DNA from: Clostridiaceae bacterium
GTDB taxonomy: Bacteria > Bacillota > Clostridia > Saccharofermentanales > DTU023
NCBI GenBank assembly: GCA_012511185.1
Contig: JAAZGN010000136.1
Location: forward strand, 1 to 7,652
Length of the DNA: 7,652 nucleotides
Direction: 5' to 3'
This document shows, piece by piece, positions 1 through 6,385 of this stretch. Position 1 is the first letter of the stretch. Every line of letters starts with the position of its first letter. Both the position numbers and the translations under genes were made by a program. The notes under the pieces are model-generated. The model had not been told where the DNA came from and searched no databases. It saw nothing but the letters and a program-made list of their open reading frames with translations.

Positions 1-716
1 ACCGCCACCCGGATCCCCCGCATGGTGTCATGGCTCTCTGTATCATCCATGCCCAAAGCCCGCCGTTCCTGGTTCCAAATGGTGTTGAGGATACAGGCTG
101 CTTTGGCACCCAGGGACTGGCAGACTATGTAGAGCGCGGCACTCTCCATCTCGGAGGCCAGGGTCCCGCCTTTCAGCCAGGCCTGCCATTTATTTTGCAG
201 TTCGTAGCTGACGGGCATGCGACCCGGTGAATGTTGTCCATAAAAGGAATCTTTACACTGGACAACACCGGTGTGGTAGCGGTAGCCGCCCTCCCTGGCG
301 GCATCCACCAGGCAGCCGGTCAGTTCAAAATCAGCGACAGCCGGAAATTCAATTGGCAGATATTCCCGCGAAGTCCCCTCCATCCGGATGGCGCCCGTCG
401 CGATGACCAGATCCCCGCCCATTACATCAAGGCTCATGCCGCCACAGGTTCCCACGCGGATGAAATTGCGGACGCCGGTCATATAGAGCTCCTCGACGCC
501 GATGGCCGTGGAAGGGCCTCCCATGCCGGTCGACATGACCAGGACAGGCTCATCTTCAAGACTGCCCAGCCAGCTTGTGTATTCACGGTTGACCCCCAGG
601 AGGCGGGGATGGTCAAGGAGAGCGGCGATCTTTTCGACCCGGCCGGGATCGCCAGGCAGGATGGCGTATTTTGCGCCGTGGGAGTCGTCCAGTTGAATAT
701 GATAGAGCTTTTCCAT
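1..716 (-). CDS. udp: Uridine phosphorylase, 3' end cut by window edge
   Basis: Cytoplasmic enzyme that cleaves uridine with phosphate to uracil and ribose 1-phosphate. The frame opens at ATG 714-716 and stays open for 238 codons to the window edge. The family is usually about 250-260 residues, so only a short C-terminal piece is missing. It aligns well with E. coli Udp: PGDPGRVEKIAALLD (residues 21-35) carries the phosphate-binding Gly/Arg, NREYTSW lies at 43-49, STGMGGPST at 62-70 and RVGT at 87-90. FYGQ (158-161) corresponds to the uracil-binding Phe and Gln, and EME (189-191) to the ribose-binding Glu-Met-Glu. The CKDSFYGQH stretch resembles Firmicutes enzymes more than the enteric form. 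A strong Shine-Dalgarno, AGGAGGG at 723-729, fixes the start. It lies 24 bases after psuG and is presumably co-transcribed. Another nucleoside phosphorylase specificity is possible but less likely. Confidence 0.93.
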   Translation of the reverse strand, partial: MEKLYHIQLDDSHGAKYAILPGDPGRVEKIAALLDHPRLLGVNREYTSWLGSLEDEPVLVMSTGMGGPSTAIGVEELYMTGVRNFIRVGTCGGMSLDVMGGDLVIATGAIRMEGTSREYLPIEFPAVADFELTGCLVDAAREGGYRYHTGVVQCKDSFYGQHSPGRMPVSYELQNKWQAWLKGGTLASEMESAALYIVCQSLGAKAACILNTIWNQERRALGMDDTESHDTMRGIRVA

Positions 717-722
717 GATCTT

Positions 723-729
723 CCCTCCT
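723..729 (-). promoter_or_regulatory. Ribosome binding site of udp
   Basis: Read on the minus strand this is AGGAGGG, six bases before the udp ATG. It decides the start of a gene whose 3' end is outside the window. It sits in the 24-base gap after the psuG stop codon, so udp can be translated independently of psuG. Confidence 0.8.
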
Positions 730-740
730 GAATTTTCTTT

Positions 741-1673
741 CTAGAAATTTCCGTTACCAGCGTAAGCGATGGCAATGTCCGCGGCAAGGCGGGCATTGTT
801 CAGGACAAGCGCGATATTGGCATCCAGGCTGGCACCGCCCGTCTGCCTTACAACCCGCTCAAGCAGGAAAGGTGTCACCTCCTTGCCTGAAATACCGGCA
901 GCTTCTGCCTCCTCGAGGGCGTCACCGATCGCCTTATTGATTAAATCGGCGTCCATGGCCGCTTCCTTGGGGATGGGATTGGCGATGACCATGCCGGTTC
1001 GCAGGCCCAGTGCCCGCTGAACCCGGAAAGCGTCGGCCACCATCCTGGGATCGTCCGCCCGGATGACCAGGGGATGACCGCTCTCTCTCGTGTAAAAGGC
1101 CGGCATCTCATCGGTACCGTAGCCAATGACAGGTACACCGCCTGTTTCCAGATATTCCAGTGTACGGCCAATGTCGAGAATGGACTTGGCACCTGAGCAG
1201 ATCACGGCCACAGGCGTTTGCTGGAGCTCAACCAGATCGGCCGAGATGTCCAGGGTATCCTGACCGCCCCGGTGAACGCCGCCGATGCCCCCGGTGGCAA
1301 AAAAGCGGATGCCGGCCAAATGGGCCGCGATCATGGTGCCGGCCACCGTTGTCGCTCCCGTGACCTTGGCGGCCAGAACAAAGGGCAGGTCCCTGCGCGA
1401 AGTCTTGGAAACCGAAAGGCCTTCCTTCCCCAATCTTTCGATTTCCTGCGGCGTCAGACCGACCTTTATTTTCCCGTCAAGGATCCCTATGGTGGCTGGC
1501 AAAGCGCCGCAAATACTTATTATTCTTTCCACTTCAAGCGCCGTTTTGACATTTTTGGGATAGGGCATGCCATGGGAGATGATGGTCGACTCAAGGGCCA
1601 CCACGGGCGAGCCCTCTTGCAGTGCTTCCTTGACTTTGGGCGAAATTTCAAGGTAGTGATTCAATTGATTCAT
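741..1673 (-). CDS. psuG: Pseudouridine-5'-phosphate glycosidase
   Basis: Cytoplasmic enzyme that reversibly splits the C-C glycosidic bond of pseudouridine 5'-phosphate to uracil and ribose 5-phosphate. In vivo it runs in the breakdown direction. The 310 residues match the family length (E. coli PsuG, 312). Recognisable blocks are VVALESTIISHGMPYP (24-39), SRRDLPFVLAAK (92-103), FATGGIGGVHRG (125-136), DISADL (142-147) and GAKSILD (161-167). With a three-residue offset from E. coli, the catalytic Glu31, Lys93, Asp149 and Lys166 correspond to Glu28, Lys90, Asp146 and Lys163, all present. Lys163 would be the Schiff-base lysine. The enzyme therefore looks intact. Its ATG overlaps the psuK stop in an ATGA (1670-1673), and AGAGGT (1680-1685) provides a Shine-Dalgarno inside psuK. 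Kinase and glycosidase are separate proteins here, not a fusion. Confidence 0.97.
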   Translation of the reverse strand: MNQLNHYLEISPKVKEALQEGSPVVALESTIISHGMPYPKNVKTALEVERIISICGALPATIGILDGKIKVGLTPQEIERLGKEGLSVSKTSRRDLPFVLAAKVTGATTVAGTMIAAHLAGIRFFATGGIGGVHRGGQDTLDISADLVELQQTPVAVICSGAKSILDIGRTLEYLETGGVPVIGYGTDEMPAFYTRESGHPLVIRADDPRMVADAFRVQRALGLRTGMVIANPIPKEAAMDADLINKAIGDALEEAEAAGISGKEVTPFLLERVVRQTGGASLDANIALVLNNARLAADIAIAYAGNGNF

Positions 1674-2635
1674 TTGATTACCTCTATTTTTACCTTTTCC
1701 GAATGCCGGAGCAGAAGATCATAGGAAAGCGCAGGGTTAACCGCCTCGTCCGATTCCACTGCCAGCGTGGCTGCTGCGACGCCGTATCGGGCGATATCCT
1801 CCAAGCTGAAGGCCTCGTCGTTGGCCGCCCAGGCAAAGGCCGCGGCCATGGCATCACCGGCCCCCGTCGCGTTGCCGTCATGGACAATCCCGGCGGGTCG
1901 CCCCAGGACAAGGGCAGATCCGTCGGCAAAAAGGGCGCCATCTGTCCCGAGCGAAACACAGACATAGCGGATACCCCTTTCGCAAAGTTTGTTGGCAGCC
2001 AGTGCGGCGTCTTCTATTTTTTCTATACTGATCCCCGTCAGGTGCTCTGCTTCCAGACGGTTGACCTTGAGGCCATAAAGCCTGGGCAGCACCCCTGACA
2101 AGCGGTCGATTTTTGCTATGGACACGGCATCGGCATAAAGCCGGACGGTGAAGGCCTCAGCCAGCGATTCCAAAACGGGCGCGGGCAGGTTGGGGTCAAG
2201 AACCGCGCCACGGCAAAGCTCCCTGCTGTCCAGCTTTATCCACGGCGCAACCTCATCGGCCGCCATGATTTCAAAGATGTTCATGTCATTGATGGCAACC
2301 ACTATGTCGCCTTCCCCGTCATGGACGGCCAGGTAGCGTGAGGTCGCATGTGACTCTTTGATAAGCGCTGATGAAAGATCAAGTCCCCGCTCCTCCGCAT
2401 GGCGGACCAGGGCTGTTCCGGCGGAGTCGCCGCCCAGGGCGGTGAGAAAAAGGACCTGGCTTCCAAAGCAGGCCAGATTGCGCGCGATATTGTAGCCGAC
2501 GCCGCCTGGCCGCTCCATGATGGAACCGGGGTTGGAGTCGCCCGGCCGAAAAGCGCACGCCGGTTTTGCCAGAATATCCATGTTGATACCACCGGCGACG
2601 ATCCAGGGTATCGCTCCCCCCTGATGCAGGTTCAT
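1670..2635 (-). CDS. psuK: Pseudouridine kinase (PfkB family)
   Basis: Cytoplasmic PfkB-family kinase that phosphorylates pseudouridine to pseudouridine 5'-phosphate, the substrate of the adjacent PsuG. The 321 residues fit the family (E. coli PsuK, 313). The first PfkB signature region is PGGVGYNIARNLA (43-55), preceded by DSNPG (33-37) as in E. coli PsuK. AINDMNI (114-120) and KVNRLEAEHLTGI (190-202) are also shared with PsuK and set it apart from ribokinase or fructokinase. The second signature, NATGAGDAMAA (255-265), contains the catalytic base Asp261. The start at ATG 2633-2635 has only a weak Shine-Dalgarno (AGGGAA, 2641-2646) overlapping the stop of the upstream permease gene, so translation may depend on ribosomes finishing that gene. 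It ends in a 4-base ATGA overlap with psuG. Its own sequence supports the pseudouridine assignment, and the pairing with psuG settles it. Confidence 0.95.
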   Translation of the reverse strand: MNLHQGGAIPWIVAGGINMDILAKPACAFRPGDSNPGSIMERPGGVGYNIARNLACFGSQVLFLTALGGDSAGTALVRHAEERGLDLSSALIKESHATSRYLAVHDGEGDIVVAINDMNIFEIMAADEVAPWIKLDSRELCRGAVLDPNLPAPVLESLAEAFTVRLYADAVSIAKIDRLSGVLPRLYGLKVNRLEAEHLTGISIEKIEDAALAANKLCERGIRYVCVSLGTDGALFADGSALVLGRPAGIVHDGNATGAGDAMAAAFAWAANDEAFSLEDIARYGVAAATLAVESDEAVNPALSYDLLLRHSEKVKIEVIK

Positions 2636-2644
2636 GACGCTTCC

Positions 2645-3583
2645 CTAGGCCTGTCCCTTGAAGTAGGGCTGACCCAGCGCCTTTGGTGGCGTCGAGCGCT
2701 CGACGAAGATGACGAGGATCAACAGGGTCAAGGCGTAAGGGAGCATGGCAAGAATCTGCGTCGGCAGCCAGGGAATTCCCGCGAGAACCACCGTAAGTGC
2801 TTGGGCAAAGCCAAAGAGCAGGCAGGCCAGCGTTGCTCCGATGGGTTTCCAGTTACCAAATATGACGGCCGCCAGGGCGATAAATCCCTGGCCGGAGATA
2901 ACCGTCGGAGTAAACCGGTAGCTGATGGTAAGCGACGTCACCGCGCCGCCCAGCCCCGCCATGACACCGGACAGGATGGTCGCCACATAGCGGATCCTTG
3001 TCACATTGACTCCCAGGGTATCGGCAGCGCCCGGGTGTTCGCCGCAGGCCCGCACCCGAAGGCCGATCCTGGTCTTGTACAGAACAAACCAGATCAAGAC
3101 GGCAAAAGCAAAGGCGAAGATAACCGTCAGGTCGATCTCTGAAGATTCAAGGAGGCGCGACTTTGATTTATCGATTCCCAGAAGTCCGAGCAGTTTGGGC
3201 AAGGGCTCGTTGATGGTCGAGTTTGACTGGGCGGCGCCATTAAACAGAAAACGCGTCAGGAAAACACCGACGCCAAGCCCGATGAAGTTAATGGCGATAC
3301 CGGAAATAAGCTGGTTCCCTTTGGCTGTGACGGAGATAAAGGCGTGAAGGATGGCAAGAGTCGCGCCAAACAGGGCACCGACGACAAGGCCAATCCAAGG
3401 GCTGCCGGTGAAATGACAGAGGATGGAAGCGCCGCAGGCGCCGAATGCCATCATGCCCTCCAGGCCGATATTGTCCACACCCGCGCGCTGGGTAATGACT
3501 CCGCCGAGCGCGGTAAAGATGAGGGGCGCCGAATACATCAGGCTGATGGAAACCGTTAAAAGAACCGTATTCAGAAGATTCAT
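2645..3583 (-). CDS. Nucleoside ABC transporter permease 2 (NupQ/YufQ-like)
   Basis: Integral membrane subunit of the BPD_transp_2 family. It pairs with permease 1 to form the channel of a nucleoside importer. The 312 residues are highly hydrophobic, with segments at about 5-27, 62-84, 91-111, 150-169, 199-220, 232-262 and 276-294. The motif RAGVDNIGLEGMM (33-45) is the hallmark of this permease type. RACGEHPGAADTLG (178-191), after the loop at 170-177, is the conserved cytoplasmic segment expected to contact the ATPase. It is shorter than permease 1, as usual for the second subunit of this transporter. The start at ATG 3581-3583 has a strong Shine-Dalgarno, GGAAGGAG (3590-3597), and lies three bases after the stop of permease 1. 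psuK follows after nine bases. Substrate cannot be read from the sequence: purine or pyrimidine nucleosides fit the family, and the neighbours suggest pyrimidine nucleosides including pseudouridine. Confidence 0.93.
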   Translation of the reverse strand: MNLLNTVLLTVSISLMYSAPLIFTALGGVITQRAGVDNIGLEGMMAFGACGASILCHFTGSPWIGLVVGALFGATLAILHAFISVTAKGNQLISGIAINFIGLGVGVFLTRFLFNGAAQSNSTINEPLPKLLGLLGIDKSKSRLLESSEIDLTVIFAFAFAVLIWFVLYKTRIGLRVRACGEHPGAADTLGVNVTRIRYVATILSGVMAGLGGAVTSLTISYRFTPTVISGQGFIALAAVIFGNWKPIGATLACLLFGFAQALTVVLAGIPWLPTQILAMLPYALTLLILVIFVERSTPPKALGQPYFKGQA

Positions 3584-3586
3584 GAC

Positions 3587-4699
3587 CTACTCCTTCCTTT
3601 CCAGCCGTTCCGCAAGCCTGGGCAGGGCGGGGGCAAAGGCAATACAAAGCACCAAGGCGCCGATCATGATGTTGATGATTTCCGTCGGCGCGCCCATCCT
3701 GGACTGAATCTCGGTACCACCGAGTTTCAGCGCCGAGTAAAGGAGCCCCGCGAAAATACAGCCGATTGGATGGTTGCCCGCAATCAGGGCGACGGAGATT
3801 CCGTCCCAGCCATAACCTTCCGTCGCGCCCAGCATGGTGATGAAATAGGAAGTCGACATGACCAGCATGGCGCCTCCCAGGGCCGCTGTTCCACCGGAAA
3901 TGAACATGGACAGGAGGGCGTTTCGTTTGACCGGCATGGCCGCGAACTCAGCAGCATGATAGTTGTAGCCGACCGCCCGGAGTTCAAAGCCGATTCTCGT
4001 GTATTTCAAAATAACCCATAGGAGGAGGGTAACCGCGATCATGACCAGAATGGCGTAGCCGGCGTCCGTCCTCACGACACTTTCAAGCCAGGGATGCTTG
4101 GCAAGCAGGGCCTCCCCCTCTGCTGTCGTTCGGAATTCCCTGCTGAAGAAGGTGATCTTGGCTGTATCAAAGATTTCAGGCGAATGCTGCGACCCCGGAA
4201 CTTTTACACTCTTCATGTTGACAATGAAATTCATGAAATAGTAGGCATTCCAGTTCAACATGATTGAAGAGATGACCTCGTGAATGCCAAAGCGGTTTTT
4301 CAGGTAAGCGGCAAAAGAGGCATAGAGCCCTCCGACCACAAAGGCGCAGACCATGATGAAGAGCGGATGGATGATGGCAGGCATGGGTACGTAATAGCCA
4401 AGGATGGCTCCCGTGACCTGGCCCATAATGAACTGGCCGTCTGCCCCGATATTGAACATACCCGTACGCACCGCAAAGGAAACGGCAAGACCCGTCATGA
4501 TGATGGGAACGGCATTGACAAGAACCTGTGCCATACGGCGGGTGTTCGAGGTAACGCCCGTGATCAGGAGGCTGTAGCCGCGTCCGGGATCGAAACCACC
4601 AAGAGCCAGAGTTACCGCTCCGACGAGAAAACCGATCAGAATGGCGATCATAACGGCAGTGAAGGGTTTCTTCAGGGCCTGAATGACAAACTTTCTCAT
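3587..4699 (-). CDS. Nucleoside ABC transporter permease 1 (NupP/YufP-like)
   Basis: Integral membrane subunit of the same BPD_transp_2 importer, 370 residues. It has an N-terminal membrane segment at about 13-34, then hydrophobic segments near 58-76, 88-103, 110-131, 140-160, 214-231, 258-285, 300-325 and 340-357. VRTGMFNIGADGQF (77-90) corresponds to the RAGVDNIGLEGMM element of permease 2. RAVGYNYHAAEFAAM (241-255) is the matching cytoplasmic segment thought to touch the ATPase. A hydrophilic stretch at about 162-212 is probably an external loop; permease 2 has a shorter loop in that place. The ATG (4697-4699) overlaps the ATPase stop as ATGA, and a strong Shine-Dalgarno GGGAGGT (4705-4711) lies in the ATPase tail, so translation is coupled. 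The C-terminus is charged (RLAERLERKE) and cytoplasmic by inference. Confidence 0.93.
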   Translation of the reverse strand: MRKFVIQALKKPFTAVMIAILIGFLVGAVTLALGGFDPGRGYSLLITGVTSNTRRMAQVLVNAVPIIMTGLAVSFAVRTGMFNIGADGQFIMGQVTGAILGYYVPMPAIIHPLFIMVCAFVVGGLYASFAAYLKNRFGIHEVISSIMLNWNAYYFMNFIVNMKSVKVPGSQHSPEIFDTAKITFFSREFRTTAEGEALLAKHPWLESVVRTDAGYAILVMIAVTLLLWVILKYTRIGFELRAVGYNYHAAEFAAMPVKRNALLSMFISGGTAALGGAMLVMSTSYFITMLGATEGYGWDGISVALIAGNHPIGCIFAGLLYSALKLGGTEIQSRMGAPTEIINIMIGALVLCIAFAPALPRLAERLERKE

Positions 4700-6303
4700 T
4701 GGCTACCTCCCGCCATTAAGAGGCCGACGGCCTGTTCATCGGTCGTTTGGGGATCAAGATCGGCCACGATCTGGCCATTGTAGACCACATTGATGCGGTC
4801 GGCGATATCGAATACCTCATCAAGTTCGTAGGAAATGAGCAATACGGCCCGCCCCTGATCACGTTGTTGAACAAGTGCCTGGCGGACATATTCAATGGCG
4901 CCGACATCCAAACCGCGTGTCGGCTGACAGGCGAGAAGGAGATCAGGTTCCTGCTCGACCGTTCGCGCAACAATGACCTTCTGCTGATTGCCGCCGGACA
5001 GTTCCTTGGCTCGCTGAAGGGCACTCCCTGCTGGCCGGATATCATACTTGTCGATTTGCCTGTTGGCGTAGTCGTTGATTTTTTTCCAGGAGAGAAGGCC
5101 GCACCTGCCTTGGAAGCGTTTTTCTTTGTAGGATTCCAGGATCAGGTTTTCCCCTACCTGGAAGTCAAGTACCAGGCCGCGTTTATGGCGGTCTTCATGG
5201 ATGGTTCTTATCCCCGACTTATGCGAGTCAAGCGGAAGGCCGTTTTCGATATGCTGTCCATTGACGATGATTTCACCCTGCTCGGATTTGCGCAGGCCGG
5301 TAATGGCCTCGATCAGTTCCGTTTGCCCGTTGCCATCCACGCCCGCGATTGCAAGTATCTCGCCCCTTCGGATATGGAGGGAAAGGTTTTTGACTTTCTC
5401 AATCCCGCGGTTATCCTTGACGGTCAGATCATTGATTTCCATAATGACTTCACCGGGGGACGCCTTGTCTTTTTCCGTGGTCAGCATAACTTCGCGGCCG
5501 ACCATCATGGAAGCCAGATCCTTCTCGGTGACATCCTGGACCCGGACAGTATCGACAACCTTGCCCCTCCGGATGATGGTGCAGTATTCCGAGGAAGCCA
5601 TGATTTCTTTCAGTTTATGGGTGATGATAATGACGGTCTTGCCGCCCTCGACCAGCCGGTGCATGGTCACGATCAGATTGTCAATTTCCTGAGGAGTGAG
5701 AACAGCCGTAGGTTCATCAAGAATCAGGATATCGGCTCCCCTGTACAGGGCTTTCAAAATCTCAACACGCTGCTGGGTGGCGACCGAAACATCCATAATG
5801 ACCTGGCGCGGATCGACTTCCAAACCATACTGCTCGCCGAACTCGCGGATGGTCCGGTTCATCCTCTCGCGATCCAGGCGTCCAAGAGATTTGGTCACCT
5901 CACTCCCCAGCACAATATTTTCTGCGATGGTCATGTTTTCAACCAGCATAAAGTGCTGGTGGACCATCCCGATCCCGTGTGTGATCGCCTGTTTGGGATT
6001 CTTAATATCGCAGGGTTCGCCCATAATCCTGATTTCGCCGGCATCTTTCGAATAAAGTCCGTATAGAATTTTCATGAGTGTTGACTTGCCAGCACCGTTC
6101 TCACCAAGCAGCGCGTGAATGGTTCCTTTGCGGACAGCAAGGTCGACATGGTCGAGCGCCTTCAGGGGTCCAAATGATTTGGAGATGTCGTACATCTCTA
6201 CTGCATAATCCGAAACACCTCCCTGTCCTTTGTTCAGGGCATCGGCTGTTTCATTCTCATTCCCTCGGGTTTCATCGGGAAGGGTCCGGGTGTCCTGCTC
6301 CAT
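4696..6303 (-). CDS. Nucleoside ABC transporter ATP-binding protein, two ABC domains (NupO/YufO-like)
   Basis: Cytoplasmic motor of the importer, 535 residues with two nucleotide-binding domains. Domain 1 has Walker A GENGAGKST (67-75), Q-loop VHQHFMLVENMT (114-125, typical of nucleoside importers), Walker B ILILDEP (192-198) with catalytic Glu197, and switch His229. Domain 2 has a degenerate Walker A, GVDGNGQTEL (321-330, no lysine), EDRHKRGLVLD (370-380), a normal signature LSGGNQQK (435-442), and a Walker B ending in Gln460 where Glu is expected. Tyr492 occupies the switch-His position. These domain 2 losses are normal for this family. The domain 1 signature reads VSVAT (172-176), with Ala where Gly is usual; this is reported separately. 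A hydrophilic 33-residue N-terminal extension precedes the ABC fold. The start at ATG 6301-6303 has GGAG (6312-6315) eight bases upstream. Ribose or galactose import ATPases are similar, but the neighbours favour nucleosides. Confidence 0.95.
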   Translation of the reverse strand: MEQDTRTLPDETRGNENETADALNKGQGGVSDYAVEMYDISKSFGPLKALDHVDLAVRKGTIHALLGENGAGKSTLMKILYGLYSKDAGEIRIMGEPCDIKNPKQAITHGIGMVHQHFMLVENMTIAENIVLGSEVTKSLGRLDRERMNRTIREFGEQYGLEVDPRQVIMDVSVATQQRVEILKALYRGADILILDEPTAVLTPQEIDNLIVTMHRLVEGGKTVIIITHKLKEIMASSEYCTIIRRGKVVDTVRVQDVTEKDLASMMVGREVMLTTEKDKASPGEVIMEINDLTVKDNRGIEKVKNLSLHIRRGEILAIAGVDGNGQTELIEAITGLRKSEQGEIIVNGQHIENGLPLDSHKSGIRTIHEDRHKRGLVLDFQVGENLILESYKEKRFQGRCGLLSWKKINDYANRQIDKYDIRPAGSALQRAKELSGGNQQKVIVARTVEQEPDLLLACQPTRGLDVGAIEYVRQALVQQRDQGRAVLLISYELDEVFDIADRINVVYNGQIVADLDPQTTDEQAVGLLMAGGSQ

Positions 6304-6324
6304 ACTTCAGTCTCCATAATAGTC

Positions 6325-6354
6325 GCCCGGGCACCCCGCAAGGAGTGTCCGGGC
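6325..6354 (-). promoter_or_regulatory. Strong stem-loop in the lipoprotein-ATPase spacer
   Basis: In the minus-strand transcript, GCCCGGACACTCC (6354-6342) pairs with GGGGTGCCCGGGC (6337-6325) around the four-base loop TTGC. The stem has 13 positions, with one A-C mismatch and one U-G wobble. It lies 31 bases after the bmp stop codon and ends 21 bases before the ATPase start. No U-run follows (the next bases are GACTATTATGG), so it is not a standard intrinsic terminator. By analogy with other binding-protein operons, it may stabilise the 3' end of a bmp-only transcript or partly block read-through, giving more receptor than transporter. That role is inferred; the pairing is directly visible. 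Confidence 0.6.
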
Positions 6355-6385
6355 ATTCTGCTTGCATCCCGAAAGCCTTCCTCAG

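Noticed and set aside
638..655. Palindrome CCCGGCCGGG inside udp
   Set aside because: It is explained by the codons of the conserved GDPGRV phosphate-binding segment.
738..747. Palindrome TTTCTAGAAA across the psuG stop codon
   Set aside because: It is short, AT-rich and single-copy. Such sequences arise by chance and nothing ties it to a regulator.
2399..3142. A 247-codon plus-strand frame across the psuK/permease 2 junction
   Set aside because: It lies opposite two confident genes, is low in hydrophobic residues and rich in Gln, Arg, Gly and Asp, and looks like a shadow frame.
4747..6066. A 439-codon open frame on the plus strand opposite the ABC ATPase
   Set aside because: It is antisense to a gene with every expected ATPase motif. 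Its translation resembles no family I recognise and it shows no dedicated spacing or gene context. Long antisense frames are common in moderately GC-rich coding DNA.
6325..6354. Reading the bmp-ATPase stem-loop as an intrinsic terminator
   Set aside because: No run of U residues follows the stem in the transcript, and the downstream ATPase gene belongs to the same transporter.
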